A stretch of 64,000 nt of DNA from Bradyrhizobium sp. 186 (GCF_023101685.1 NZ_CP082164.1:124001-188000), one strand, 5' to 3'. Positions 1-8,869 are shown, counted from the first letter of the stretch. Numbers and translations are program-made. Notes: a model not told the origin generated them from the letters alone.

Positions 1-518
1 GGCGCGAGCCCACGAGCTACGGCCCGGGTGCTCACCGAGCGCTTCATCTTCGCGGCAAAAGGGTTGTTGCGGCACGCGTCCAGTATTATGAGGCCTAACT
101 TTCGTGCCTTCGAAACTTGAAGGCTCACCGAGCGCAGACTAATGGCCTCGCTTTCGATGTCGACATCGCTGCGCAGCTCCGCACTGATTGGAATCAGCCA
201 ATTCTCGCCACCGACTTCCATGCCGTGCCCGGCGTAAAAAACGACGGCTATGTCAGCCTCTTCGGCAGATCGGCCGAACCCGACGACGGCCTTCCTCATC
301 TCTTGCGCGGTCGCGTTCTTGACTTGAGTGACCTTGAAATCCAGCCGCTCCAGCGCGCGACCGATGTCGGCCGCATCGCGAGTCGGATTCGGCAACTCGG
401 GCACCTTCTCGTAGGCGCCGTTGCCGATGACAAGAGCGACCCGGACCTGCTGCGCGATCGCCGGCTGGGAGAACCAAAGTAGCGTGACGAGAAAGATTGC
501 TGCCCGAAAGATCTGCAT
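1..518 (-). CDS. Secreted caspase-family (peptidase C14-like) protein, 3' end outside the window
   Basis: The first 172 codons are visible, starting at ATG 518 and running off the left edge. Residues 1-22 form a signal peptide (hydrophobic core FRAAIFLVTLLWF, cleavage near AIA-QQ). The caspase p20 fold follows: a first strand with VALVIGNGAY, the DAADIGRAL helix, a catalytic His98 in FYAGHGMEV and a catalytic Cys149 in ILDACRNNPF. Both dyad residues are present, so the visible part looks active. In rhizobia these periplasmic caspase-like proteins usually carry extra C-terminal repeats or domains, which cannot be seen here. The substrate and role are unknown. The family call is firm; function is not inferred. 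Confidence 0.85.
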   Translation of the reverse strand, partial: MQIFRAAIFLVTLLWFSQPAIAQQVRVALVIGNGAYEKVPELPNPTRDAADIGRALERLDFKVTQVKNATAQEMRKAVVGFGRSAEEADIAVVFYAGHGMEVGGENWLIPISAELRSDVDIESEAISLRSVSLQVSKARKLGLIILDACRNNPFAAKMKRSVSTRAVARGLA

Positions 519-655
519 CAAATGATTGCCCGGCTCAAATATCGGCCGCGAGGGTAGCACCCCTGTTCACCACGGCAACGGGTAAAGCTGCAAATTGTGG
601 GCTTCGAGGGAAGTCTACGCATAGGCGGTGGAGAGGTTCACAGTAATGCGCTGCC

Positions 656-695
656 GAGCCGGGACCCAGCACTGCGGCGAGATGGGTCCCGGCTC
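656..695. repeat. Palindromic intergenic element (CCGGGACCCA type)
   Basis: A 13-bp perfect inverted repeat, GAGCCGGGACCCA (656-668) and TGGGTCCCGGCTC (683-695), has a 14-nt loop. The same GCCGGGACCCA/TGGGTCCCGGC arms recur in the element at 58174-58308, so this belongs to a dispersed family. It lies in the 519-820 gap between the caspase gene and the DUF6455 gene, and I see no other gene in that gap. Confidence 0.7.
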
Positions 696-820
696 AGCGG
701 AGCGGCACTTCGCGCCGCACCGCGTCCGGGACACGAAAGCTGTATTTGATCCAGCGCAACGCGCATCTGCACCGGTGTGCTCTATTCGGCTCCAGCTGGA
801 TGAGCCCAATGGAGCTTCGC

Positions 821-1240
821 ATGAGCGCTGCGAACAGACCCTATCCCGTGGTTCAGGACCTCATCGAATCCTTTGCGAGCTGGCTGAAGCATCGCCGCGA
901 GCTGAACGAGTTGCGGCAGCTCGATCGCGCCGATTTCGACCGGATCGCGAACGATCTCAGGATCGCGCCCGACGACCTGGAGGAACTGGTCCGTCACGGC
1001 CGGCACGCCGCCGACGAGCTGCCAAAAATGCTGGCGCAGCGCGGCATCAGCGCGGAAGGGTTAGGCCGTGCACAGCCGCTGCTGCTGCGCGACATGGAGC
1101 GGGTCTGCTCGCTGTGCCATCACAAGGGACAATGCGACCGCGACCTCGCCGGCGGTACCGCGGCGGAGAACCGCCATGGCTACTGTGCCAATGCGTCGAC
1201 GCTGGAATCGCTAGGCCGCGCCGACCTCGCACCGCGCTGA
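821..1240 (+). CDS. DUF6455-type cysteine-containing protein
   Basis: A small soluble protein of 139 residues. The N-terminal half is helical and charged (EL..LRQLDRADFDRIANDL resembles the DUF1127 and DUF6455 helices common in Bradyrhizobium). The C-terminal half has four spaced cysteines in VCSLCHHKGQC and YCAN, which could bind a metal. No signal peptide or membrane segment is seen. The start at 821 is chosen because GGAG lies six bases upstream; an in-frame ATG at 800 has no such site. The family assignment is from memory of the Cys pattern. The role is unknown. Confidence 0.65.
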   Translation: MSAANRPYPVVQDLIESFASWLKHRRELNELRQLDRADFDRIANDLRIAPDDLEELVRHGRHAADELPKMLAQRGISAEGLGRAQPLLLRDMERVCSLCHHKGQCDRDLAGGTAAENRHGYCANASTLESLGRADLAPR

Positions 1241-1263
1241 CGCGCAGCGCCTTGAAACGGAGG

Positions 1264-1929
1264 CTATCCGTTCAACATTGACAAGACGACGTGCGCGAGA
1301 TCAGCAGGACGTTCCACCAATTGATCTGCGCCAGCCGCTTCGAGCTCATCCCGGCTGCCATATCCCCAGAGCACGCCGAGGCCGCGCATCTTGACCGCGT
1401 GGGCTCCGACGATGTCGTGCCGGCGATCCCCGACCATGAGACTGTGCGAAGCACGGGTATTCTGTGCAGACAGGATATGGGCAAGCAACTCAGGCTTGTG
1501 ATCCAGCGCGCCGCCCGGCACCGAGCCGTGGATGCCGTCGAAGTATGTCGCGAAATTTAGGTTCTCGAGGATTCGTCGCGCAAAGATTTCGCGCTTCGAT
1601 GTGGCCAGGTAGATTTGCAGTCCCGCTTCCCGCATCTCCTCAAGCGCGCCGCGGATTCCGGGATAGGGCTCGCTCCCGAGCAGACCGCTTGCGCCGTAGT
1701 GCTGACGATAGGCGGCCACGGCTTCATCGATCCGGTCGTCTCCTTGCGTCGCCAGCAATGCGTGCAACACATCTTCGAGCGGTGGTCCGATAAAGCGCTC
1801 TATATCGAGTGCTTCGCCGGGATCGTGTCCGAGTGCACGCAGTGCGGCCAGGCAGCTTGCGGCAATGCCCGGCTGCGAATCGACCAGCGTTCCGTCGAGA
1901 TCCAGGAGTACGGATCGCGACGGAGACAC
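1264..1929 (-). CDS. HAD-superfamily hydrolase, phosphoglycolate phosphatase-like
   Basis: A 221-residue HAD subfamily IA phosphatase. Motif I is LLDLDGTLVDS (residues 8-18) with both aspartates; motif II is YLATSKRE with its Thr/Ser; motif III-IV is HKPE.. then MVGDRRHDIVGA. This matches the Gph/PGMB-type cap-1 hydrolases that dephosphorylate small phosphorylated metabolites; the exact substrate is not certain. It starts with GTG only one codon after the TAA of the CoA-lyase gene and in the same reading frame (TAA-GGA-GTG), so the two are surely cotranscribed. The ribosome site AAGGA practically abuts the start codon. Confidence 0.85.
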   Translation of the reverse strand: MSPSRSVLLDLDGTLVDSQPGIAASCLAALRALGHDPGEALDIERFIGPPLEDVLHALLATQGDDRIDEAVAAYRQHYGASGLLGSEPYPGIRGALEEMREAGLQIYLATSKREIFARRILENLNFATYFDGIHGSVPGGALDHKPELLAHILSAQNTRASHSLMVGDRRHDIVGAHAVKMRGLGVLWGYGSRDELEAAGADQLVERPADLAHVVLSMLNG

Positions 1930-1932
1930 TCC

Positions 1933-2814
1933 TTAACCCTTGCCCATCGCGGCGATCGCGTCCGCGATTTCGATCGTCCGCCGCGCCATGTCGGCGTGCA
2001 GCCGCTCCACCATCGCGCCGTCGAGCCGGATCGCACCGCGCGAGACGTTCTCCGGCAGTTCGAAGGCCGCGATGATCTTTCGCGCGCGGGCGACTTCCTC
2101 CTCCGGCGGCGTGAAGATCGCGTTACAGGCCTCAATCTGCGACGGATGGATCAGCGTCTTGCCGTCGAAACCGAGATCGCGGCCCTGCGCACATTCGGTG
2201 GCGAAGCCGTCCGAATTGGCGATGTCGCTGTAGGGCCCGTCGAGAATTTCGAGGCCATGGGCGCGCGTCGCCAGGATGCAGTGGATGATGATCGGGATCA
2301 TCGCGGCGCGGCCGGGCAGCATCTTGATTCGAGTCTCCCGCGAGATGTCGTTCGGGCCGAACACGAAGCCTGAGAGGCGCGTCTTCGGATCCCGTCCGGC
2401 GGCGGACAGTTCTTCGGCATGCAGCACCGCGCGCGCTGTCTCGATCATGGCCCAGACTTTCACCGTCGGCGCCGCGCCGAGCTCGGCCAGCCTGCGGCCG
2501 ATCGTGTCGAGGTCCTCAACGCTCGACACCTTTGGAACCAGGATGCCGTCCGGCGAAGCTTTTGCGGCCATCGCGAAATCATCGGCCCACCAGGGCGTGT
2601 CGAGGCCGTTGGTCCGGATCAAAATCTCGCGCTTGCCGAACCCCTTGGCCGCGATCGCGGCAGCGATCTGGTCGCGCGCGACCGCCTTGGCGTCGGGCGC
2701 AACGGAATCTTCAAGATCCAGGATCAGGCCGTCCGCCGGCAAATTCTGCGCCTTTTCCAGCGCGCGGGGGTTGGAGCCGGGCATGAATAGATGGCTGCGG
2801 CGCGGGCGGGTCAT
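1933..2814 (-). CDS. HpcH/HpaI-family CoA ester lyase (CitE/malyl-CoA lyase-like)
   Basis: A 293-residue TIM-barrel lyase of the citrate lyase beta-subunit-like (CitE) family, which cleaves or hydrolyses malyl-CoA-type esters using Mg2+. Diagnostic segments are RSHLFMPGSNPRALEKA at the N terminus, LILDLEDSV (metal and acid region), ILIRTNGLDTPW (substrate Arg), IPKV-like LVPKVSSVEDL, MIETARAVL (Glu ligand), FGPNDISRE, and GKTLIHPSQIEACN near the C terminus. ATG 2814 has GGAAGGA nine bases upstream; ATG 2823 (three residues longer) is possible. Its neighbour is an in-frame HAD phosphatase. Whether it is a malyl-CoA lyase, citramalyl-CoA lyase or thioesterase cannot be told from sequence alone. 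Confidence 0.85.
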   Translation of the reverse strand: MTRPRRSHLFMPGSNPRALEKAQNLPADGLILDLEDSVAPDAKAVARDQIAAAIAAKGFGKREILIRTNGLDTPWWADDFAMAAKASPDGILVPKVSSVEDLDTIGRRLAELGAAPTVKVWAMIETARAVLHAEELSAAGRDPKTRLSGFVFGPNDISRETRIKMLPGRAAMIPIIIHCILATRAHGLEILDGPYSDIANSDGFATECAQGRDLGFDGKTLIHPSQIEACNAIFTPPEEEVARARKIIAAFELPENVSRGAIRLDGAMVERLHADMARRTIEIADAIAAMGKG

Positions 2815-2927
2815 GGCAAGCATTCCTTCCGGTTTCCTCGAGCATCTTTCTCGACCTGAGCCGATAGCACCTGGCCTGCCTGTTCGAAAGGCTTGTTCGC
2901 TCGATCGGTATATGATTAGGCATAGCC

Positions 2928-3569
2928 ATGATCACGTTCCCTCAGCAATTGCTGGAAGGCTATCGGGCCTTCGCGACCCAGCGGCTGCCGACTGAGCAGA
3001 CCCGTTACCGTGACTTATCGGTGAAAGGGCAGTCGCCCAAAGTGATGGTGATCGGCTGCTGCGACTCCCGCGTATCGCCGGAGGTCATCTTCGACGCCGG
3101 CCCCGGCGAGCTGTTCGTGATGCGCAATGTCGCCAACCTCGTGCCGGTCTATCAGCCCGACGGCGGCGCACACGGCGTCTCGGCCGCGCTGGAATATGCG
3201 GTGAGCGTTTTGCGCATCGAGCATATCGTGGTGCTCGGGCACGCGCAGTGCGGCGGCATCCGCGCCTTCGTCGACAAGACCGCGCCGTTGTCGGAAGGCG
3301 ATTTCATCGGTCGCTGGATGCAGATGTTCATCAAGCCCGGCGAGGTGGTCGAGCAGCGCGGCCACGAGTCGATGCAGGATTTCGTGGTGCGCATCGAGAA
3401 GGCTGCAGTGTTCCGCAGCCTGGAAAACCTGATGACCTTTCCGTTCGTGCAGCAGGCGGTCGATGCCGGCCAGATGCAGCTCCACGGCGCCTATTTCGGC
3501 GTCGCGGAGGGATCGCTGTTCGTGCTGGATCAGGTTGCGAAGGAATTCAAGAGGGCGAATGGCGAATAG
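2928..3569 (+). CDS. Beta-class carbonic anhydrase
   Basis: A 213-residue zinc enzyme that interconverts CO2 and bicarbonate in the cytoplasm. Zinc ligands are all visible: Cys and Asp-Arg dyad in GCCDSRV, and the His-x2-Cys pair in VVLGHAQCGGI. FVMRNVANLVP is the conserved beta-CA segment between them. The length is normal for the family. It is transcribed divergently from the CoA lyase and convergently with asd. The stop codon lies inside the left arm of the hairpin at 3561-3600. Confidence 0.93.
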   Translation: MITFPQQLLEGYRAFATQRLPTEQTRYRDLSVKGQSPKVMVIGCCDSRVSPEVIFDAGPGELFVMRNVANLVPVYQPDGGAHGVSAALEYAVSVLRIEHIVVLGHAQCGGIRAFVDKTAPLSEGDFIGRWMQMFIKPGEVVEQRGHESMQDFVVRIEKAAVFRSLENLMTFPFVQQAVDAGQMQLHGAYFGVAEGSLFVLDQVAKEFKRANGE

Positions 3570-3600
3570 CGAGTGGCGAATGATCTACTCGCTATTCGCC
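3561..3600. terminator. Strong hairpin between convergent carbonic anhydrase and asd genes
   Basis: A 14-bp perfect stem, GGCGAATAGCGAGT (3561-3574) with ACTCGCTATTCGCC (3587-3600), has a 12-nt loop. Extra GGCGAAT/ATTCGCC copies flank it (3554-3560 and 3608-3614). It contains the TAG of the upstream gene and ends 17 bp from the end of asd. There is no long T run, so it may act in both directions or be a dispersed palindromic repeat used as a terminator. Confidence 0.6.
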
Positions 3601-3616
3601 ACTCACCATTCGCCGG

Positions 3617-4651
3617 CTACGCCGCCTTCTTCTTCGCGCTGATCAGCTTGCGGTTGATCAGCACCTCCGCGATCTGGATCGCGTTGAGCGCGGCGCCCTT
3701 GCGCAGATTGTCCGACACGCACCACAGCACGAGACCGTTCTCCACCGTCGCATCCTCGCGGATACGGCTGATATAGGTCGCGTCCTCGCCGGCCGCTTCA
3801 TACGGCGTGGCGTATCCACCGGGCTCCTGCTTGTCGATGACGAGACAGCCGGGCGCCTTGCGCAGGATATCGCGCGCTTCATCCGCCGTGATCGGATTCT
3901 CGAACTCGATGTTGACGGCTTCGGAGTGGCCGACGAACACCGGCACGCGCACGCAGGTCGCGGAGAGCTTGATTTTGGGATCAAGAATCTTCTTGGTCTC
4001 CATCATCATCTTCCACTCTTCCTTGGTGTAGCCGTCCTCCATGAAGACGTCGATGTGGGGGATGACGTTGAAGGCGATGCGCGTCGGGAATTTCTTCGCG
4101 ATCAGTTCACTATTGGTGTAGACGGCCTTGGTTTGCGAGAACAGCTCGTCCATCGCATCCTTGCCGGCGCCCGACACCGATTGATAGGTCGAGACCACGA
4201 CGCGCTTGATGGTGGCCTTGTCGTGCAGCGGCTTCAGCGCGACCACGAGCTGCGCAGTCGAGCAGTTCGGGTTGGCGATGATGTTCTTCTTCTTGAAGCC
4301 CGCCGTCGCGTCTGCGTTCACTTCCGGCACGATCAGCGGCACGTCCGGGTCCATGCGCCAGGCCGAGGAATTGTCGATCACGACCGTGCCGGCGGCGCCG
4401 ATCTTCGGCGACCATTCCTTCGACACCGAGCCGCCCGCCGACATCAGGCAGATGTCGACGTCGGAGAAGTCGTAATGCTCGAGCGCTTTGACCTTCAGGG
4501 TCCGGTCGCCATAGGAGACCTCGACGCCGATGCTGCGGCGTGACGCCAATGCAACGACCTCGTCCGCGGGAAATTTGCGCTCATCAAGGATGTTGAGCAT
4601 TTCCCGTCCGACATTGCCGGTCGCGCCGACGACTGCGACTTTGTAACCCAT
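3617..4651 (-). CDS. asd: Aspartate-semialdehyde dehydrogenase
   Basis: A 344-residue NADPH enzyme that reduces aspartyl-4-phosphate to aspartate semialdehyde, the branch point for lysine, threonine, methionine and diaminopimelate. The N-terminal Rossmann motif is VAVVGATGNVGREM; the catalytic Cys is in NPNCSTAQL; SVSGAGKDAMDEL and HIDVFMEDGYTKEE are family signatures; the catalytic His lies in VPVFVGHSEAV. The length matches alphaproteobacterial Asd. ATG 4651 is preceded by GGAGAG. The C terminus ends in a lysine run (SAKKKAA). Confidence 0.96.
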   Translation of the reverse strand: MGYKVAVVGATGNVGREMLNILDERKFPADEVVALASRRSIGVEVSYGDRTLKVKALEHYDFSDVDICLMSAGGSVSKEWSPKIGAAGTVVIDNSSAWRMDPDVPLIVPEVNADATAGFKKKNIIANPNCSTAQLVVALKPLHDKATIKRVVVSTYQSVSGAGKDAMDELFSQTKAVYTNSELIAKKFPTRIAFNVIPHIDVFMEDGYTKEEWKMMMETKKILDPKIKLSATCVRVPVFVGHSEAVNIEFENPITADEARDILRKAPGCLVIDKQEPGGYATPYEAAGEDATYISRIREDATVENGLVLWCVSDNLRKGAALNAIQIAEVLINRKLISAKKKAA

Positions 4652-4767
4652 CGTTCACTCTCCGATGAAAAAGCCCTTTCCTGAAGCTGACGCTTAAACA
4701 GGAAGAGCAGCGCTTCTATGCGAGAACCGGCCTCAAGACAACGTTGGACCATGCCTGAAGGCCGTGG

Positions 4768-5556
4768 ATGCAGTCGCCTGAGGCCGGCACGGCCGCAACT
4801 CCTACCCAGATCCATCTGGCGCTCGCCAACTTCGCCGACGAGGTCGTCGGTACGCTGGCGCGCCTGTTCGCCTATGTGGGGGTCTTGGTGCTGTTTGCCA
4901 TCCTCGGCCTCGCGGGCCTCGGCCAATTGCCGAGCCTGCACGACGACGAGCCGGCGCTGAAACCCGGCTGGAGTGTCGCCGACCGCTCGCATCCGGCTTT
5001 CGCCGTGAGCCGACTCGATTCATCAGAGAAAACAGCCTCTTACACTATCCTCAGACACCCCGAAGGCGGCCGCAAGGATGTGATCCGCTGGACCGGGGAA
5101 GGAGACCGGCCGTTCGCCGAGGTCGAAATCTACCGGCCGGGCGGCGAGTTCGACCTGGTTCGTCCAGCCGCCGCCGATCTGGCCATCCAGATGGGCCTTG
5201 GCGCCGAGGCGCCGCTCGAGCAAGCCGGAATGATCGACACGAAATTCGGACCCGTTGCGTTATTCCGCCCCGGCACCACAGCGAAGGGCACGCAGACTTG
5301 CCTGGGCTATCTCAAGCGCAACGAGGACCCGGCGCTCCAGATCTCGGGCTTCTCCTGCCAGGGCGAGACCCTGCCTGCCCGGCGCGCGGTGATCGCCTGT
5401 ACGCTGAACCGGCTGACGCTTTTGACCTCGGGCAATGAGCCGAAGCTGGCGGAGTTGTTCGCCCATGCCGAGCTCAAGCGCCGCAGTTGCGACCCGGCCG
5501 GGTCATCCGACTGGCTGCTGGGCGCCGCCAACGCGCAATTGCGCGGGGCACTGTGA
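4768..5556 (+). CDS. Conserved hypothetical protein with one membrane anchor
   Basis: 262 residues. A single membrane segment sits at about residues 34-55 (LFAYVGVLVLFAILGLAGLG), followed by a likely periplasmic domain of about 200 residues. That domain contains three or four cysteines (TCLGYL, FSCQGE, IACTLN, RSCDP) that could form disulfides. ATG 4768 has GAAGG six bases upstream. It is divergent from asd. I recognise no domain family; it looks like one of the unnamed conserved proteins of the Bradyrhizobium group. Confidence 0.75.
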   Translation: MQSPEAGTAATPTQIHLALANFADEVVGTLARLFAYVGVLVLFAILGLAGLGQLPSLHDDEPALKPGWSVADRSHPAFAVSRLDSSEKTASYTILRHPEGGRKDVIRWTGEGDRPFAEVEIYRPGGEFDLVRPAAADLAIQMGLGAEAPLEQAGMIDTKFGPVALFRPGTTAKGTQTCLGYLKRNEDPALQISGFSCQGETLPARRAVIACTLNRLTLLTSGNEPKLAELFAHAELKRRSCDPAGSSDWLLGAANAQLRGAL

Positions 5557-5737
5557 GCGGCATCAAGCCCAAATGACCACCCAAGTGAACTGCTCAAGTG
5601 GCTGGTTTTCATGCAACTTTTGCCTGCGCGCACGATTATTCCGGGCTGGTGTGACCCAATAGACCTAGTTGCGGCCGCCCTAGCCGGGCTAGTATGGGGC
5701 GAAATCGATTGGCGGCTTGCCGCCTAAAGGGGACGTG

Positions 5738-6133
5738 ATGAGCTCGAAATTCTCTGCCGCGAACAAATTGGCGATCTGGCTTGCGGCGGGCGCCGTCATT
5801 GCCATGTCCTCTGCCATGGGTTTCGCGACGCCGGCCTCGGCCGACACCAAGACCAAGCGCTATGACGATCGCGGTCGGCCTTATTACGGACCGAGCGGCC
5901 CCAACGCGGTCTATCGGCAGGGACGCACCCGCATCTATGTGAGCAAGCGCTCCTGGCTCGACGGCGGCACCGAGGTCAATCCGGGCGATCGCAAGTTCAC
6001 CGACTATGCCTACCCGCCGGCGCTGGGCTATCCGTCATTCGCCCGCGAAAACCTCAACCGTCCGATCGATCGCCAGCCGCTCTCGACGCCGGCCGATGTC
6101 GGCGGCTATCCGCAGAATTTCCCGCTGTACTGA
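5738..6133 (+). CDS. Small secreted hypothetical protein
   Basis: 131 residues with a classical signal peptide (residues 1-35, hydrophobic core LAIWLAAGAVIAM, cleavage after PASA). The mature part is rich in Tyr, Pro and Arg (GRPYYGPSGP, RIYVSKRSWLDGG, YAYPPALGYPS) and ends in NFPLY, a composition often seen in small periplasmic or envelope proteins of Bradyrhizobium. ATG 5738 is chosen because AAGGGGA stands upstream and the signal peptide starts there. A clear terminator follows. No function is known to me. Confidence 0.75.
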   Translation: MSSKFSAANKLAIWLAAGAVIAMSSAMGFATPASADTKTKRYDDRGRPYYGPSGPNAVYRQGRTRIYVSKRSWLDGGTEVNPGDRKFTDYAYPPALGYPSFARENLNRPIDRQPLSTPADVGGYPQNFPLY

Positions 6134-6156
6134 AGCGGACGCGACTGATGGAATCG

Positions 6157-6192
6157 AAATGGCCGGGCTCACGCCCGGCCATTTTGTTTTTT
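6157..6192 (+). terminator. Rho-independent terminator
   Basis: A 12-bp perfect stem, AAATGGCCGGGC (6157-6168) with GCCCGGCCATTT (6173-6184), has a TCAC loop and is followed by a T-rich tract. It lies 24 bp after the stop of the small secreted protein gene. Confidence 0.88.
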
Positions 6193-6200
6193 GCGACGCA

Positions 6201-6282
6201 GTCATTCCGGGATGGTGCCTCAGCACCAGACCCGGAATCTCGAGATTCCGGGTTCGGCCTCTTCGAGCCGCCCCGGAATGAC
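6201..6282. repeat. Palindromic intergenic element (GTCATTCCGGG type)
   Basis: The outer arms GTCATTCCGGG (6201-6211) and CCCGGAATGAC (6272-6282) enclose a perfect 22-bp palindrome at 6231-6252. Elements with the same ends lie at 7431-7543 and 39913-40014. It separates the preceding terminator from the convergent leuB. Confidence 0.75.
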
Positions 6283-6292
6283 GGTGTAAACC

Positions 6293-7405
6293 TTACGCGT
6301 GCAGCTTCTGCAATTCCTTCAAAATCGCTTCGCCCATCTGTGTGGTCGACGCTGCAGTGGTGCCTTCCGACTTGATGTCGGCGGTGCGCAGGCCGCTTGC
6401 GAGCACCGCGGCGATTGCAGCATCGACCTTGTCGGCAAGCGCGCCCATGTCGAAGGAGTAGCGCAGCGCCATGCCGAACGACGAGATCATCGCGATCGGA
6501 TTGGCGAGACCCTTGCCCGCGATATCCGGCGCCGAGCCGTGCACGGGCTCATACAGCGCCTTGCGCTTCTTGCTCTTGACGTCGACCTCGCCGAGCGAGG
6601 CCGACGGCAGCATGCCGAGCGAGCCGGTGAGCATCGCCGCGATGTCCGACAGCATGTCGCCGAACAGATTGTCGGTCACGATGACGTCGAACTGCTTCGG
6701 CGCCTTCACCAGCATCATGCCGCCGGAATCGGCGAGCTGATGCTCCAGCGTCACGTCGGCGTATTCGCGCTTGTGGACCTGCGTCACGACCTCGTTCCAG
6801 AGCACGCCCGACTTCATGACGTTGCGCTTTTCCATCGACGTCACCTTGTTGCGGCGCTTCCTGGCGAGGTCGAAGGCGACACGGGCGATGCGCTCGATCT
6901 CATAGGTGTCGTAGACCTGGGTATCGATGGCGCGCTTCTGGCCGTTGCCGAGATCGGTGATGGTCTTGGGCTCGCCGAAATAGACGCCGCCGGTGAGCTC
7001 GCGCACGATCATAATGTCGAGGCCCTCGACCGCCTCGCGCTTCAGGCTCGATGCATCCGCGAGCGCCGGATAGCACACGGCGGGACGGAGGTTCGCGAAC
7101 AGGCTGAGATCCTTGCGCAGCCGCAGCAGGCCGGCTTCGGGGCGCACCTCGTAGGGCACGGCGTCCCATTTCGGGCCGCCGACGGCGCCGAAGATCACCG
7201 CATCGGCGTCCTTGGCCTTGGCCATGTCGCCTTCCGAGATCGACACCTTGTGCGCGTCATAGGCGGCGCCGCCGACGAGCCCGGTGTCGGTCTCGAATTT
7301 GGCGATGCCCGCCGCATCGAGCCAGTCGATCAGCCGCTTCACCTCGCCCATCACCTCGGGGCCGATACCGTCGCCGGGGAGCAGCAGCAGTTTGTGGGTC
7401 GTCAT
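6293..7405 (-). CDS. leuB: 3-isopropylmalate dehydrogenase
   Basis: A 370-residue NAD-dependent enzyme of leucine synthesis that oxidises and decarboxylates 3-isopropylmalate. Signatures are [13 protein letters not shown] at the N terminus, [15 protein letters not shown] (substrate arginines), REL.GGVYFG with [14 protein letters not shown], the active-site region [13 protein letters not shown], the metal-binding [14 protein letters not shown], and [18 protein letters not shown]. The length is typical. It is flanked on both sides by palindromic elements, so it is probably a single-gene unit here. Confidence 0.96.
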   Translation of the reverse strand: MTTHKLLLLPGDGIGPEVMGEVKRLIDWLDAAGIAKFETDTGLVGGAAYDAHKVSISEGDMAKAKDADAVIFGAVGGPKWDAVPYEVRPEAGLLRLRKDLSLFANLRPAVCYPALADASSLKREAVEGLDIMIVRELTGGVYFGEPKTITDLGNGQKRAIDTQVYDTYEIERIARVAFDLARKRRNKVTSMEKRNVMKSGVLWNEVVTQVHKREYADVTLEHQLADSGGMMLVKAPKQFDVIVTDNLFGDMLSDIAAMLTGSLGMLPSASLGEVDVKSKKRKALYEPVHGSAPDIAGKGLANPIAMISSFGMALRYSFDMGALADKVDAAIAAVLASGLRTADIKSEGTTAASTTQMGEAILKELQKLHA

Positions 7406-7430
7406 GGTCGGATCCTTCTCAATCCTGCGT

Positions 7431-7543
7431 CGTCATTCCGGGGCGCGAGCAAAGCGAGCGAGCCCGGAATCCATCGGGCCACGGCGCAAGCGGGTAAATG
7501 GATTCCGGGCTCGCGCCAAAGGTGTGCGCGCCCCGGAATGACG
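7431..7543. repeat. Nested palindromic intergenic element
   Basis: A 17-bp outer inverted repeat, CGTCATTCCGGGGCGCG (7431-7447) with CGCGCCCCGGAATGACG (7527-7543), encloses a 15-bp inner one, GAGCCCGGAATCCAT (7460-7474) with ATGGATTCCGGGCTC (7498-7512). The whole element can fold into a long cruciform. It occupies the space between leuB and the MFS gene. Confidence 0.8.
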
Positions 7544-7669
7544 GCCGGCCGGAGTGCTAGAGCGGCGTTAGTGCTAGAGCGGCGTTGCGCGCTTGGCAAG
7601 ACACCATTGCCGCTTCGCCGCTGTGCAAGGCGGGCAGGGCCTGCCACAATCGCGTCGCCGGAGTACCCC

Positions 7670-8869
7670 TTGCACGCCCCTGACCGCCCCCCGCTCGACG
7701 CGCATCCCGCGCGACTGATCCTGATCCTGTCGCTGGCTGCGACGGTCGGGCTCGGCATTGGCCGCTTTGCCTACGCGCTGGTGCTGCCGGATATGCGGGA
7801 GGACCTGGGCTGGTCCTACTCGGCGGCCGGTTTCATGAACACCATCAACGCTGTCGGCTATCTCGCGGGCGCGCTGATGGCGTCGCGGCTGATCCGACGC
7901 GTCGGCTGGTCGGCCGCGATCCGCGGTGGAACCCTGGCCTGCGTCGCCGCGCTCGCGGTCTGTGCGCTGACCGGGAATTTTGTCGCGCTAAGTCTGGCAC
8001 GGCTGGTGCTGGGGCTCGGCGCGGCGGCCGGCTTCGTCGCCGGTGGTGCGCTGGCCGCAACCATCGCGCAGTCGCATCCCGCGCGCGCCAATTTCCTGCT
8101 CAGCCTGTTCTATGCCGGGCCCGGCGTCGGCATTCTCGCCTCGGGCCTGATCGCGCCATTCACGCTGGCGCATTTCGGGCCGGGCTCGTGGTGGATCGTG
8201 TGGTGGGCCATGGCCCTACTTTCGGGGGCCATGACAATCCCGCTGTTCCTTGTCCGCATCGAGAGCGAGGCGCGGTTCACCGACAGCAGCCACGCCTCCT
8301 TCGCGGTCCTGCCTGTGCTGATCTATCTCGCCGCTTATTTTCTGTTCGGTGCCGGCTACATCGCCTACATGACCTTCATGATCGCCTATGTGCGCGACGG
8401 CGGCGGCGGTGCCGCGGCGCAGGCCGCGTTCTGGAGCCTGATCGGCATGAGTGCTTTCGTGACGCCCTGGATCTGGCGTCGCGTGCTCGCGCTCAACCGC
8501 GGGGGGCTTGCGACCGCCATCATCCTCGGCACCAACGCGCTCGGCGCAAGCTTGCCGATGCTGGGACATTCGACCGCGTGGCTCGCGATCTCGGCGGTGG
8601 TGTTCGGCGTCGCCTTCTTCGCGGTGGTCGGCTCGACCACCGCTTTCGTGCGCTTCAACTATCCGCACGAGGTGTGGCCGACCGCGATCGCGGCGATGAC
8701 GATCTCGTTCGGCATCGGCCAGACGCTCGGGCCGATCGTTGTCGGCGCAATCACCGATGCGCTGGGGAGTCTGAGCTATGCGCTGAATGTATCTGCTGCG
8801 CTGCTGGCGCTCGGCGCGGTTGCGGCGCTGTGTCAGCGGAAGGTGGGGGCGAAGGCTAGCTCCCGCTGA
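7670..8869 (+). CDS. YbfB/YjiJ-family MFS transporter
   Basis: 399 residues with about twelve hydrophobic segments. The opening segment LILILSLAATVGLGIGRFAYALVLPDMREDLGWSY contains the G-x-GRF-Y-x2-LP-M pattern of the YbfB/YjiJ branch of major facilitator proteins. The substrate is unknown. The start is TTG at 7670: GGAG lies exactly six bases upstream and there is no ATG before the first membrane helix. The 3' end overlaps the convergent molybdenum oxidoreductase gene by 14 bp. Confidence 0.83.
   Translation: MHAPDRPPLDAHPARLILILSLAATVGLGIGRFAYALVLPDMREDLGWSYSAAGFMNTINAVGYLAGALMASRLIRRVGWSAAIRGGTLACVAALAVCALTGNFVALSLARLVLGLGAAAGFVAGGALAATIAQSHPARANFLLSLFYAGPGVGILASGLIAPFTLAHFGPGSWWIVWWAMALLSGAMTIPLFLVRIESEARFTDSSHASFAVLPVLIYLAAYFLFGAGYIAYMTFMIAYVRDGGGGAAAQAAFWSLIGMSAFVTPWIWRRVLALNRGGLATAIILGTNALGASLPMLGHSTAWLAISAVVFGVAFFAVVGSTTAFVRFNYPHEVWPTAIAAMTISFGIGQTLGPIVVGAITDALGSLSYALNVSAALLALGAVAALCQRKVGAKASSR

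Noticed and set aside
6299..7669. Plus-strand open frame running through the leuB region into the MFS gene
   Set aside because: It is antisense to leuB, with His/Arg/Asp-rich composition typical of a shadow frame. The real MFS start is TTG 7670 with GGAG upstream.
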